Shown one piece after another: positions 54,442 to 63,780 of a stretch of DNA of 64,000 bases (positions are counted from its first letter, which is position 1; the number at the start of each line of letters is the position of its first letter). The notes below the pieces were generated by a model. The model had not been told where the DNA came from and did no database searches. It saw only the letters and a list, made by a program, of their open reading frames with translations. Source of the stretch: Paraburkholderia xenovorans LB400 (GTDB taxonomy: Bacteria; Pseudomonadota; Gammaproteobacteria; Burkholderiales; Burkholderiaceae); contig NC_007952.1 of assembly GCF_000013645.1 (NCBI RefSeq), positions 2,480,001 through 2,544,000 of the forward strand, given 5' to 3'. Both the position numbers and the translations under genes were made by a program.

Positions 54442-55871
54442 GCGACGAACGCCGCATCGTGATCGTCGGCGCCGGACCGGCTGGCGTACGCGCTGCCGAG
54501 ACGCTGGTGGCGGCGGGCGTGAAGCCGGTCGTGATCGATGAAAACGCGCGCTGGGGCGGCCAGATCTATCGGCAACCGCCCGCCAATGGCGGATTTCAGC
54601 GCTCGAAAAAAACGCTCTACGGTTTCGAAGCGCACAAGGCCGATGCGCTGCATTCGACCATGTCCGCACTTCTGCCTCATCTCGACTATCGCCCCGACAC
54701 GCTTGCGTGGGCGTGCGAAGCGGGCCACCTCGACACCTTGCACGCGGGACGCGAGCGGCGCGTGCCGTTCTCGCATCTGATCATTGCCAGCGGCGCGACC
54801 GACCGTGTGCTGCCGGTGCCGGGCTGGACACTGCCCGGCGTCTACACGCTCGGCGCCGCCCAGGTCGCACTGAAGGCGCAAGGCTGCGCGATTGGCCGGC
54901 GCGTCGTGCTGGCCGGCACCGGTCCGCTGTTGTACCTCGTGGCGTACCAGTACGTGAAAGCGGGCGCGCAAGTCATGGCCGTGCTCGACACGAGTCCGTT
55001 CTCGCAGCAGATCGCGGCGGCGCCGAAACTCGCGCGCCTGCCGTCCACGTTCGCCAAAGGCCTCTATTACGTCGGCTGGCTGAAAATGCATGGTGTGCGG
55101 ATCGAGCGCGATGTGACGCTGGTCGGCATGCGCGGCGTAGAGGGTGTGGAAGCGCTCGAATGGCGCGCCGCGCGTAATGGTTCGGTAACCGAAACAATCG
55201 CGTGCGATGCGGTTGGCGTGAGCTTCGGCCTGAAGCCCGAAACGCAACTCGCCGATCTCGCGGGCTGCCGCTTCCGTTTCGACTCGGCCAACCGCTGCTG
55301 GCTGCCTGAAACGGACCCGGCGGGACGCACTTCCGTGCGCGGCCTGTATGTTGCCGGCGACGGCGCGGGCATTGCCGGTGCGGACGCCGCCGAACTGGCC
55401 GGCCGACGCGCCGCGCTCGCCTTGCTCGACGATCTCGGCATAGCGCATCCGCGTGGCCCGAACATGCCCGACGCCGTATCGATCGAACGCAGCCTGAAAC
55501 GTATCGCGGTGTTTCGCGAGGGAATCGAAACGGCGTTCGCGCCGCCCGCGAAATGCGCGTCGCAATGGCCCGACGACATGACCGTGTGCCGCTGCGAAGA
55601 AATCGACGCAGGCACGTTAAGGCGCTGCATCCGTGGCGGCGAAGCGAATGAGATCAACCGGCTGAAGGCGCTCACGCGCGTCGGCATGGGCCGCTGCCAG
55701 GGGCGCATGTGCGGCGAAGCCGCGCTCAGCCTGCTCGCCGAAGAAACCGGCAAACCCCTCGACGCAGTGGGCCGCTTGCGCAGCCAGCCGCCCGTCAAAC
55801 CCATTCCGCTCTCGCCGTCCATGTATGCCGACGACGTCGCTGAAATCCCCGTGGAGGCGCGCGATGAGTGA
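54438..55871 (+). CDS. FAD/NAD(P)-binding subunit with BFD-like iron-sulfur domain (HcnB/OoxA type)
   Basis: 477 residues. N-terminal FAD-binding GxGxxG (VIVGAGPAGVRAAETL), a second nucleotide site (VVLAGTGPLLYLVAYQYV), and a C-terminal BFD-like [2Fe-2S] domain with CRC (MTVCRCEEID) and GRCQGRMCGE. This matches HcnB, the A subunit of octopine/nopaline oxidases and the corresponding subunit of D-hydroxyproline dehydrogenase. The function is electron transfer from the amine-oxidising subunit. Overlaps both neighbours. Confidence 0.9.
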   Translation: MSDERRIVIVGAGPAGVRAAETLVAAGVKPVVIDENARWGGQIYRQPPANGGFQRSKKTLYGFEAHKADALHSTMSALLPHLDYRPDTLAWACEAGHLDTLHAGRERRVPFSHLIIASGATDRVLPVPGWTLPGVYTLGAAQVALKAQGCAIGRRVVLAGTGPLLYLVAYQYVKAGAQVMAVLDTSPFSQQIAAAPKLARLPSTFAKGLYYVGWLKMHGVRIERDVTLVGMRGVEGVEALEWRAARNGSVTETIACDAVGVSFGLKPETQLADLAGCRFRFDSANRCWLPETDPAGRTSVRGLYVAGDGAGIAGADAAELAGRRAALALLDDLGIAHPRGPNMPDAVSIERSLKRIAVFREGIETAFAPPAKCASQWPDDMTVCRCEEIDAGTLRRCIRGGEANEINRLKALTRVGMGRCQGRMCGEAALSLLAEETGKPLDAVGRLRSQPPVKPIPLSPSMYADDVAEIPVEARDE

Positions 55872-56991
55872 CACCCTGCATTACGACGTCGCGATCGCGG
55901 GCGGCGGGCTGGTCGGTTCATCAGCGGCGTTGGCGCTGGCAAAGCGCGGCTTGCGCGTCGGCCTGTTCGAGCGACGCTATTGCGGCGCACAGGCGAGCGG
56001 CGTGAACTACGGCGGCGTGCGCTGCCAGGGACGCCCGGTCGAACAGATGCCGCTCGCGATCCGCGCACGGCGTATCTGGGACCACTTGCCGGAGTTGATC
56101 GGCATCGACGGCGAATTCACGGTGTCGGGCCATTTGCGCCTCGCCCGCAGCGAAAGCGCGCTGGCCGCGCTGCAAGCGTGGGCCGCGATGGCGCGCGACT
56201 ACGGTGTGCACGCGCAACTGATCAGCGGCGCGGCGTTCCGCGAGCGCTATCCTTGGCTCGGCGCAGCGGCCGTCGGCGGCTCGCTGTGCGCGACGGACGG
56301 TCATGCGAATCCACGGCTGGTGTCGCCCGCCTTCGCGCGTGCCGCGCGGGCCGCGGGCGCGGACGTGCGCGAACAAACCGAACTCACCGACATTCAGCAC
56401 GACGGCACGCGTTTTCAATTGCGCGCCGGCGACCTGCGCGTCAGCGCCGACTGGCTGATCAATTCGGCCGGCGCGTGGGCGAATACCGTGGCGGGCTATT
56501 TCGGCGAGACCGTGCCGATGAAACCGATCTACCCGAACATGTGGGTCACCGAGCCGCTGCCGCTCTTCATCACCCACAACCTCGGCGTATATGGCGGCGG
56601 CATCTACGCACGGCAGGTGGCGCGCGGCAATTGCGTGATCGGCGGCGGACGCGGACATGGCGACGGCGAATACGGCCAGCCGTCGACGGAAACCACGCGC
56701 GCGGTGATGCGCGACGCGTGCGCGCTGCTGCCCGCGTTGCGCGAGGCGTTGCTGATCCGCACGTGGAGCGGCGTGGAAGGTGAAACGCCCGACAGCAATC
56801 CGATCATCGGCGCGAGCCGCACCGCGCCGCGTCTGTTGCATGCATTCGGTTTTTCGGGCGGTGGGTTTCTGCTCGCGCCGGGCGTCGGCGAAGTGCTCGC
56901 CGATCTCGTGCTCGACGGCGCCACCGCCACGCCACTCGACGCTTTTTCGATTGGCCGCTTTGCTGCTGTGGCGACCTCTCCAGTCGCCTGA
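55864..56991 (+). CDS. Catalytic FAD-dependent amino-acid/opine oxidase subunit (DAO family, HcnC/OoxB type)
   Basis: 375 residues from MSDTLHYDVAIAGGG; the start overlaps the previous gene by 8 bases. The DAO fold is shown by AIAGGGLVGSSAALALAKRG, the SGVNYGGVR loop, SADWLINSAGAWAN and a C-terminal FGFSGGGFLLAPGVGEVLAD. It should oxidise a secondary or primary amine such as an opine, D-amino acid, glycine derivative or imino acid. The neighbours give the electron chain and the importer. Hydrogen cyanide synthase is unlikely because that trio is not normally coupled with a dedicated ABC importer. Confidence 0.9.
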   Translation: MSDTLHYDVAIAGGGLVGSSAALALAKRGLRVGLFERRYCGAQASGVNYGGVRCQGRPVEQMPLAIRARRIWDHLPELIGIDGEFTVSGHLRLARSESALAALQAWAAMARDYGVHAQLISGAAFRERYPWLGAAAVGGSLCATDGHANPRLVSPAFARAARAAGADVREQTELTDIQHDGTRFQLRAGDLRVSADWLINSAGAWANTVAGYFGETVPMKPIYPNMWVTEPLPLFITHNLGVYGGGIYARQVARGNCVIGGGRGHGDGEYGQPSTETTRAVMRDACALLPALREALLIRTWSGVEGETPDSNPIIGASRTAPRLLHAFGFSGGGFLLAPGVGEVLADLVLDGATATPLDAFSIGRFAAVATSPVA

Positions 56992-57032
56992 GTCATCGTT
57001 TAGTGAACTTTAGTGAACCCCGGAGCTTCTCA

Positions 57033-58079
57033 ATGAAACTGTTCAAAACGCTCGCGGCGCTGGCCGCATTATGTGCATTCGGCGCGGCCGCGCCAGCGTG
57101 GTCGCAAACCAGAACCATCTACATCGGCATGAATGGCGGTCCGATGGAAAAAGCCTATACGAGCCAGGTGCTGCCCGACTTCGAGAAAGCCAACAACGTG
57201 AAGGTGGTCGTGGTGCCGGGCACGTCGTCGGACATTCTCGCCAAGCTGCTGGCCAACAAGGCCAGCCCGCAGATCCACGTGGTGTTTCTCGACGACGGCG
57301 TGATGGCGCGCGCGGTCAGCATGGGTGTGTGCAGGAAGCTCGACGATTCGCCGGTGCTCAAGGAACTCTATCCGTTCGCGCGCATGAAGGACGACATGGG
57401 CGCGGGCGTGCAACTCGGCATGACCGGCATTGCGTACAACAAGAAGCTGTTCGCTGAGAAAGGCTGGGGGCCGCCCACCTCGTGGATGGATTTCGCCGAT
57501 CCGAAATACAAGGGCAAGGTGGTGTTCCAGTCGGCGTCGAGCAGCACTTTCGGCCTGCATGGCTTTCTCGCCATCAACCGTTTGATGGGCGGCAGCGAGC
57601 AGAACGTGGAGCCGGGCTTCACGAAATGGGCGAGCACGGTGGGACCGAACGTGGTCGAGTACGTGCCGAATTCGGCGAAGATTTCCGAAATGGTTCAGAC
57701 CGGCGAGGCGGGCCTGTTCCCGTTGACGCCGACCGCCGTGGGCGATCTGGCGGACAAGGGCATTCCGGTCGGCTATGTGAATCCGAAGGAAGGTCCGGTG
57801 TTGCTGCTGGTCGATCTGTGCGTGGTCAACAACAACCCGGATCCGCAACTGGCGCAGAAGCTCGCGCAGTTCCTGCTGTCCGCGCCCGCGCAAACCAAAG
57901 CCGCCGAGGCCGGCCGTCAGATCCCCACCAACCGCACGGCGAAGATGACGCCGTCCATGCAGCAAAGCCTCGGCAACGTGGAAGACTTGGTGCGCAAGGT
58001 GACGGTGGTGGATTGGGACGCGATCAACGCGCACCGCGCGCAGTGGGATACGCGCTGGAACCAGCAGATCGAACGCTAA
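57033..58079 (+). CDS. Periplasmic substrate-binding protein of the PotD/spermidine-putrescine type
   Basis: 348 residues from MKLFKTLAALAALCAFGAAA (signal ends APAWSQ). SBP family: RTIYIGMNGGPMEKAYTSQV, VVVVPGTSSDILAKLLANKA, and the closing region NVEDLVRKVTVVDWDAINAH. Determines the specificity of the importer encoded upstream. Placement at the end of the operon, after the oxidase subunits, ties uptake to oxidation of the same compound. A strong terminator follows. Confidence 0.92.
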   Translation: MKLFKTLAALAALCAFGAAAPAWSQTRTIYIGMNGGPMEKAYTSQVLPDFEKANNVKVVVVPGTSSDILAKLLANKASPQIHVVFLDDGVMARAVSMGVCRKLDDSPVLKELYPFARMKDDMGAGVQLGMTGIAYNKKLFAEKGWGPPTSWMDFADPKYKGKVVFQSASSSTFGLHGFLAINRLMGGSEQNVEPGFTKWASTVGPNVVEYVPNSAKISEMVQTGEAGLFPLTPTAVGDLADKGIPVGYVNPKEGPVLLLVDLCVVNNNPDPQLAQKLAQFLLSAPAQTKAAEAGRQIPTNRTAKMTPSMQQSLGNVEDLVRKVTVVDWDAINAHRAQWDTRWNQQIER

Positions 58080-58102
58080 GCCGGTCTGCTGCGGTTGCAA
58101 CG

Positions 58103-58142
58103 AAAACGCGCGCCTTGCAGAGTTGCAACGCGCGCGTTTTTT
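58103..58142 (+). terminator. Rho-independent terminator of the ABC-oxidase operon
   Basis: An 11-bp stem (AAAACGCGCGC with GCGCGCGTTTT) and six T, 23 bases after the binding-protein stop. Confidence 0.88.
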
Positions 58143-58165
58143 GTGGGCTTGCAGGAATGGTGGCT

Positions 58166-58465
58166 TTAGAAAACCACCGACATGGCCACCGCCAGCCAGA
58201 TCGCCGTCACGCCCGCCAGGAACAGATGCCGCGCAATGCGCACCCGGCGGTCGCTGGTTTCGGGTTCGACAGGGCTCGTTGCGACCCACGGCACGAGCCC
58301 GAGGCAGCCAAAGCCGATCAGCGCGAACACGAACACGAAGACATCGGCGACTCGCCAGCCGGTCGGCTCATACATGCCCCAATAGCCGAGAAAGACGATC
58401 CCGATCGAAAAGATCGTGGCCGACGCGGAGCTCAGCGCGGGCACTGATCCGGATGGACTCGGCAT
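58166..58465 (-). CDS. Small membrane protein, unknown function
   Basis: 99 residues with three hydrophobic segments: about 14-30 (SATIFSIGIVFLGYWGMY), 38-62 (VADVFVFVFALIGFGCLGLV) and 80-99 (HLFLAGVTAIWLAVAMSVVF). The loop EPETSDRRVRIAR is charged. No family recognised. It ends close to the operon terminator on the other strand and starts 63 bases from the end of the reductase gene upstream of it. Confidence 0.6.
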   Translation of the reverse strand: MPSPSGSVPALSSASATIFSIGIVFLGYWGMYEPTGWRVADVFVFVFALIGFGCLGLVPWVATSPVEPETSDRRVRIARHLFLAGVTAIWLAVAMSVVF

Positions 58466-58528
58466 GCTTCACCTCCGATCGTTGGGCTGTCATGGTCATG
58501 CCTGCCGGGTCCCGCGCTGCGGCTTCAT

Positions 58529-59464
58529 TCAGGACGTGCGGGTCTGCCTCGCTTCATACGTCTTCAGATGACTATAGGCGATGCGCAGCAACGACAGGCC
58601 GTGCTCGCCCTTTTGCGCGTCGCCGCCGCGCGAAATCAGGTCGCCCAGAATGTGATCCGCCTCGGTATGCGAGTGGTTTTCCACATCGCGCAACATCGAA
58701 GCGGTGAGCGGCGAAGGCGTAAAGAGCGTCTGCGTGGCGCGTGCGTCGAAGTCGGGGCCCATTGTGAAACCGTTGTGCTCGGCCACGGCCCGCGCCTCGC
58801 CCAGCAGATTTTCGATCACGCGTTTGCCGTCCGGCGCCGTCAGAATATCGCCGACCGAACCGCGCATCAAGCACGTGGCGGACGCCAATGTGGCGAGGAA
58901 CACCCACTTCTCCCACATGCGCAGCAAAATGTTGTCGCTGACCAGCGCGTCGAAATTCGCGCCGCTCATTGCCTCGGCGATGGCCTGCACACGTTCGGAC
59001 GTGCCGCCCGCCTGCTCGCCGAAAGTGATCGCATGGGTGTCGTTCAGATGCACGATGTGCTGCTCGCCGTTGAGCGTCGCGGCAATCACGCATTGACCGC
59101 CCAGCACGCGCGCGGCGCCGAACTTTTCGTTGAGCACCTCGATATGGCGCATGCCGTTGAGCATGGGCAGAACCAGCGTCGATTCGCCCACGAACGGCGC
59201 GAAGGAGTCGATGGCGTCGTCGAGACTGTAGGCTTTGCAGCTCAGCAGCACCAGATCGAACGGCTCGGCGCTCACACCGGCGAGAATGGTTTGAGGGTCG
59301 CGCAAGGTGAGATCGCCGCGCACGCTGCTGATCACGAGCCCGTCGCGCTTGAGCTTCTCCGCCCGGCCGGGGCGCACGAGGAAGGTCACGTCCTGTCCCG
59401 CCGCCGCGAGACGTCCGCCGAAATAGCCGCCCACGGCACCCGCCCCTACTACTAGAATTCGCAT
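58529..59464 (-). CDS. Ketopantoate reductase (ApbA/PanE) family oxidoreductase
   Basis: 311 residues. N-terminal NADP-binding GxGxxG (ILVVGAGAVGGYFGG), then a C-terminal 6-phosphogluconate-dehydrogenase-like helical domain. The catalytic Lys is present in MWEKWVFLATLASATCLMRG, but the Asn residues four and eight positions later that PanE uses for substrate contacts are replaced by Leu and Ala. It may therefore not be the pantothenate enzyme but a paralogue on another 2-oxo acid. No pantothenate genes are nearby. It stands alone. Confidence 0.85.
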   Translation of the reverse strand: MRILVVGAGAVGGYFGGRLAAAGQDVTFLVRPGRAEKLKRDGLVISSVRGDLTLRDPQTILAGVSAEPFDLVLLSCKAYSLDDAIDSFAPFVGESTLVLPMLNGMRHIEVLNEKFGAARVLGGQCVIAATLNGEQHIVHLNDTHAITFGEQAGGTSERVQAIAEAMSGANFDALVSDNILLRMWEKWVFLATLASATCLMRGSVGDILTAPDGKRVIENLLGEARAVAEHNGFTMGPDFDARATQTLFTPSPLTASMLRDVENHSHTEADHILGDLISRGGDAQKGEHGLSLLRIAYSHLKTYEARQTRTS

Positions 59465-59708
59465 CTTTGGCCTCTTGATAGATTTCGGTCACGCGCGCCG
59501 CGTCCGTGAGCAAAGGCTTCGGGAACGCACAGGCAGTGCGTGTGCAGGAATGTAGCAAAGATTGAAGATCGACATCCGCCACGATTACCGTGGCCCGGCG
59601 TGCTGCACTGCACAGCGGCTCAGGTCAGATCAATCCGCGCCATGCCGTCTTTGTCTTTCGCTCTTTACCTCCGGTGTCGGCTATGTCGGCTATACGGCGT
59701 CCTCCTTC

Positions 59709-60674
59709 TCAAAGCGTGCCGCAAATGGTGTTCTCGTAAAGCGCGAGCATGCCCGGCACATCCACCGCCATACATACCTTGCAGTCGGGACGGCTGTCCC
59801 AGTCCGGCGCGGGCACGGGCATGGCCGACGGTTTCTGAATGGATTGACCCACCGCGATACCGTCGGTCAGCACGCGCACCGGGCCGCTGCGCGTCGTATA
59901 GAGATGCGGCGCCAATACATAGGCTACCGCCGACGAATCATGCACATAGATGCCCGCAAGCTGCGCGCTCTGCTCGTGAAACGCCTCGTAGTGCCGCGAC
60001 ACTTCCCATACGAACCGACCCGCCGCGCCGCCGCGAGCACGCAGCGACGCCAGATAATCGTGGCTCATGATAGTGCGCTGCGTAACGTCGAGACCGACGA
60101 TCGCGACCGGCCACGCCGCGCCGAACACGATGTCCGCGGCATCCGGGTCGCCCAGAATGTTGGCCTCCGCAGCGGGCGTGACGTTGCCGAGCACACCGTC
60201 CGTGCCGAACGCGCCGCCCATGATCACCACCTGTTTGACGAGCGGCGCGATCTGCGGATCGCCGGCGAGCGCAAGAGCAAGATTCGTGAGCGGCCCTACC
60301 GCCAGCAGCGTCACTTCACCGGGATGCGCGCGCACCGTGTCGATGATGAAGCGGTGCGCGGGGCGCGCGTCGAGCGGGGCCTGCTCCGTTGTATCCAGCG
60401 CGATATTGCCGAGCCCGTTGTCGCCGTGAATCCATGCGAGCGGTTCGGGCGCGGCGCGCCTGAGCGGCGCTGCCGCGCCTCGTGCGACCGGCACCCCCGC
60501 GGCAAACCGCCCGGCGAGAAAGCGCGCATTGCGCGTGGTCGTTTCGATCGTTGCGTTGCCGAATACGCTCGTCAGACCGAGCAGTTCGATATCCGGATGC
60601 AGCGCCTGAAACACGAGCGCCATTGCATCGTCCACACCCGGGTCGGTGTCGTAGATGACCTTGTGCATGCTCAT
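59709..60674 (-). CDS. Nucleoside hydrolase (inosine/uridine-preferring type)
   Basis: 321 residues. The Ca-binding DTDPGVDDAMAL motif is at residues 9-20, followed by GLTSVFGNATIETTTRNA, and later the AVGPLTNLALAL and GVFGTDG-like VIMGGAFGTDGVLG signatures. It cleaves the N-glycosidic bond of ribonucleosides to base and ribose. The start overlaps the cytidine deaminase stop (ATGA), an operon for nucleoside salvage or catabolism. A later in-frame ATG (two codons on) is equally possible. Confidence 0.92.
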   Translation of the reverse strand: MSMHKVIYDTDPGVDDAMALVFQALHPDIELLGLTSVFGNATIETTTRNARFLAGRFAAGVPVARGAAAPLRRAAPEPLAWIHGDNGLGNIALDTTEQAPLDARPAHRFIIDTVRAHPGEVTLLAVGPLTNLALALAGDPQIAPLVKQVVIMGGAFGTDGVLGNVTPAAEANILGDPDAADIVFGAAWPVAIVGLDVTQRTIMSHDYLASLRARGGAAGRFVWEVSRHYEAFHEQSAQLAGIYVHDSSAVAYVLAPHLYTTRSGPVRVLTDGIAVGQSIQKPSAMPVPAPDWDSRPDCKVCMAVDVPGMLALYENTICGTL

Positions 60675-61060
60675 AGATAGAACGCGTCCGGCAATTGTTC
60701 ACGCGCGGTCGTGTCACGCGTGGCGCCATGCAGATTGCCGAGGCGAATCGGCAAATCCGGTCCGCCCAGTTCAATGATCACCTGGCGGCACGCACCGCAC
60801 GGCGCGATCGGACCTTCCGTGTCGCCGATCACGGCGAGCGCCGCAAACTGGTCACGCTGATAGCCCGCCGCAATAGCGCTGAAAAACGCGGTACGTTCCG
60901 CGCAATTGCACAAACCATACGACGCATTCTCGACGTTGCAGCCGTCGAACACCTTGCCGTCCCGGGTCAGCAGCGCCGCGCCGACCTTGAACTTCGAATA
61001 CGGCGCATAGGCCTTTTCTCGCGCGGCACCGGCGCGTTCCAGCAGTTGTTCCATATTCAT
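60671..61060 (-). CDS. cdd: Cytidine deaminase
   Basis: 129 residues, the size of the tetrameric bacterial enzyme. Zinc ligands: C53 with catalytic E55 (GLCNCAERTAF), C88 and C91 (IAPCGACRQV). It deaminates cytidine and deoxycytidine to uridine forms. It lies between the transporter gene (15 bases) and the hydrolase gene (overlap), so uptake, deamination and hydrolysis are co-expressed. Confidence 0.95.
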   Translation of the reverse strand: MNMEQLLERAGAAREKAYAPYSKFKVGAALLTRDGKVFDGCNVENASYGLCNCAERTAFFSAIAAGYQRDQFAALAVIGDTEGPIAPCGACRQVIIELGGPDLPIRLGNLHGATRDTTAREQLPDAFYL

Positions 61061-61075
61061 ACAGCGATCCTCGCT

Positions 61076-62353
61076 TCAATTCAGCGTAATGAACATGCCC
61101 GCAATCGTGGCGCTCATCAGGTTCGAGAGCGTGGCGGCGAGCACGACACGCAGGCCGTAACGCGCGACTTCGGCACGGCGCTCCGGCGCGACGGCGCTAA
61201 AGCCGCCCGTCAGCACCGCAATCGACGAAAAGTTCGCAAAGCCGCACAGCGCAAACGACAGGATAGCAATGGTACGCGGATCGAGCGCCTGCAAACCGGC
61301 CGCGGTCACGCTCGCGGCGTCTTTCAGATACGGCGACAGCGACGCATAGGCAACGAACTCGTTGAGAATGACCTTCTGCCCGAGAAAATTGCCGGCAATC
61401 GCCGCCTCGTTCCACGGCACGCCGATCAGATAAGCAAGCGGCGCGAACACCATGCCGAGCACCGATTGCATGGACAGTTGCGGATGGCCGAACCAGCCGC
61501 CAATACCGCCCACGATCCCGTTGAGCAGCGCAATCAGCCCGACGAACGCAATCAGCATCGCGCCGACCATCACCGCGATTTTCAGGCCCACGGTCGCGCC
61601 GGAACTCGCCGCTTCGATCACATTGGCTGGGCGCTTCTCGTCGAAGTTGAGATTGTCGAGATGAACCCGGCTCGGTTCGGTGGATGGGTGAATGATCTTC
61701 GCGAACAGCAAGCCACCCGGCACCGCCATGAACGAGGCCGCGAGCAGATACTCGACTCGCACGCCGAGGCCCGCATACCCCGCCAGAACCGACCCGGCGA
61801 CCGCCGCCATGCCGCTCGACATCACCGCGAACAGCTCGGCGCCGGTCATGTCGCGCGTAAATGGTTTGACCACGGCGGGCATTTCGCTCTGACCCAGAAA
61901 GATCGTGGTGACCGCGGAAAACGATTCGAGCTTCGACACGCCGAGCAGCTTCTGGAACAACGTGCCGAGCACGATCACGATCCAGCGCATCACGCCGATG
62001 TAGTACAGCACGGAGATCAGCGCGGTAACGAAGATGATGGCCGGCAGCACGCGCACGGCGAACACGAAACCGCCGTCGCCGAAAACCTGGAACATCTTCG
62101 CCTGCACGAGGCCGCCGAACAGGAACTCGATGCCCGCATTGCCGTAGCCGAGTACATGATTCACACCGGAGGCCGCGCCCGAAAGAATCGACTTGCCGAC
62201 CGGGACGAAAAGAATGAACGCGCCGATACCGATCTGTGCCAGTAATGCGCTAATTACAGTCCGTAAGCGGATCGCACGCCGGTTGGTCGAAAAGATGAAA
62301 GCGATAAGCAGAAGTACGGCAATACCGAGAATGTTTCGAGCGATCAGTGCCAT
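61076..62353 (-). CDS. nupC: NupC-family concentrative nucleoside transporter
   Basis: 425 residues from MALIARNILGIAVLLLIAFI. Family features include LFVPVGKSILSGAASGVNHV, the FGDGGFVFAVRVLPAIIFV and the IFLGQSEMPAVVKPFTRDM (QSE motif) regions, and a final CGFANFSSIAVLTGG (the conserved G-F-A-N-x-S-S-I). It imports nucleosides with protons or sodium. First gene of the salvage operon. Longer in-frame starts exist upstream but add 84 residues unlike the family. Confidence 0.94.
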   Translation of the reverse strand: MALIARNILGIAVLLLIAFIFSTNRRAIRLRTVISALLAQIGIGAFILFVPVGKSILSGAASGVNHVLGYGNAGIEFLFGGLVQAKMFQVFGDGGFVFAVRVLPAIIFVTALISVLYYIGVMRWIVIVLGTLFQKLLGVSKLESFSAVTTIFLGQSEMPAVVKPFTRDMTGAELFAVMSSGMAAVAGSVLAGYAGLGVRVEYLLAASFMAVPGGLLFAKIIHPSTEPSRVHLDNLNFDEKRPANVIEAASSGATVGLKIAVMVGAMLIAFVGLIALLNGIVGGIGGWFGHPQLSMQSVLGMVFAPLAYLIGVPWNEAAIAGNFLGQKVILNEFVAYASLSPYLKDAASVTAAGLQALDPRTIAILSFALCGFANFSSIAVLTGGFSAVAPERRAEVARYGLRVVLAATLSNLMSATIAGMFITLN

Positions 62354-62546
62354 GTCTCTTCGTGTTCTTGTGAAAGTGGCAATGATGCTAAACGAAACTC
62401 GTACTGGAGGAAAAACTTTAAATAGAGGCGCACGCACCATTGCCGAAGATTCAGTCAGGATTGATGCGCCGCGCATTTGAACAATAGCGACGGGGTGTGT
62501 CGAGGTATTTCGCACGCCGATGCACTCCGCCGCGATCGATTCAGAA

Positions 62547-63734
62547 TCAGAGCATTTCCAACGCCAGCGCAATTCCCTGCCCGCCGCCGATGCACAGCGT
62601 AACAATGCCGCGTTTGAGACCGTCGCGCCGCATGGAATGGAGCAGGCGCGTGGTCAACACGGCACCGGTCGCGCCAATGGGATGGCCATGTGCAATCGCG
62701 CCGCCTTGCACGTTGATCAATTCGTCCGCAATGCCGAGTCTGCGCGCGACCGCGATCGGCACGGCGGCAAACGCTTCATTGATCTCGAAGCGCTCGACAT
62801 CGTGCAATTGCCAACCCGCTCGCGCCAACGCCATCTCTACGGCCGGCACGGGACCGAGGCCGAACATGCCGGGTTCGACCGCGGCGACGCCGTACGCCAC
62901 GAGCCGCGCGAACGGCTCGATGCCGTGTGCTTCCGCGAAACCGCGCCCGGCCACCAGCATCGCGGCCGCGCCGCTGTTCAATCCGGGCGCGTTGCCCGCG
63001 GTAATCGTGCCATCCGGGCGAAATGCCGGACGCAGTTTCGCCAGCGTTTCCACCGTGGTGTCGGGCCGCGGCTGTTCATCGCGCGTGAAGTGCTGCGGGC
63101 CTTTGCGTCCCGCGGTTTCCACGGCGACCAGTTCGGCGTCGAAATCGCCGCGCGCCTGTGCCTCGCTGAATCGCTGTTGCGAACGCGCCGCCCAGCGGTC
63201 CTGTGCTTCACGCGTGATGTCGAATTGCGCGACGAGGTCTTCGGTGTGCCAGCCGGAGTGCTCGCCCGAAAACGCGTCGTTCAGACCGTCGCGCAGCAGG
63301 CTGTCGTGGATTTGCGCGTTACCCATGCGGTAGCCCCAACGGCCGCCGTCGAGCAGATACGGGGCGCGGTCCATGTTCTCCATGCCGCCTGCGACTGCCA
63401 CATCGCCGAGACCGAGCAGGATCTCCTGCGCCGCCGACGCGATGGCCTGAGCCCCCGAGCCGCACACGCGATTGACGGTCAACGCCGGCACGCTCACCGG
63501 CACGCCGCCGCCGATCGACGCCTGGCGCGCCGGATTCATCCTGTTGCCGGCCTGAATCACGTTGCCCATCACGACCGAGCCCAGCGCGGCCGCGTCGAGC
63601 CCACTGCGACGCAATGTCTCACGCACGGCGATCGCGCCGAGTTCGGTGGCGGGCACCTCTTTCAGCGATCCGCCGAATGCGCCGATCGGCGTTCTCACCG
63701 GATTGCAGATCACTACTTCTCGCTGATTCGTCAT
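62547..63734 (-). CDS. Acetyl-CoA acetyltransferase (thiolase)
   Basis: 395 residues. Active-site C91 (VNRVCGSGAQA), NEAFA motif, H351 in HGHPIGATGA and C381 in LCIGGGQG, all intact. It condenses or cleaves acetoacetyl-CoA and related acyl-CoAs in the cytoplasm, a step in PHB synthesis or fatty-acid/ketone use. No phaB or phaC is adjacent. It is separated from the nucleoside operon by 193 bases and from the efflux gene by 46 bases. Confidence 0.94.
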   Translation of the reverse strand: MTNQREVVICNPVRTPIGAFGGSLKEVPATELGAIAVRETLRRSGLDAAALGSVVMGNVIQAGNRMNPARQASIGGGVPVSVPALTVNRVCGSGAQAIASAAQEILLGLGDVAVAGGMENMDRAPYLLDGGRWGYRMGNAQIHDSLLRDGLNDAFSGEHSGWHTEDLVAQFDITREAQDRWAARSQQRFSEAQARGDFDAELVAVETAGRKGPQHFTRDEQPRPDTTVETLAKLRPAFRPDGTITAGNAPGLNSGAAAMLVAGRGFAEAHGIEPFARLVAYGVAAVEPGMFGLGPVPAVEMALARAGWQLHDVERFEINEAFAAVPIAVARRLGIADELINVQGGAIAHGHPIGATGAVLTTRLLHSMRRDGLKRGIVTLCIGGGQGIALALEML

Positions 63735-63780
63735 CGTTTCTCTCCAGTTGGATCAACAACTCACTGGCCACACGCTTGCA

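Noticed and set aside
55864..56991. Hydrogen cyanide synthase (hcnABC) as the identity of the three-subunit enzyme.
   Set aside because: The trio is interleaved with an ABC importer and binding protein, which fits uptake and oxidation of an external amine better than HCN synthesis from glycine. Sequence alone cannot exclude it.
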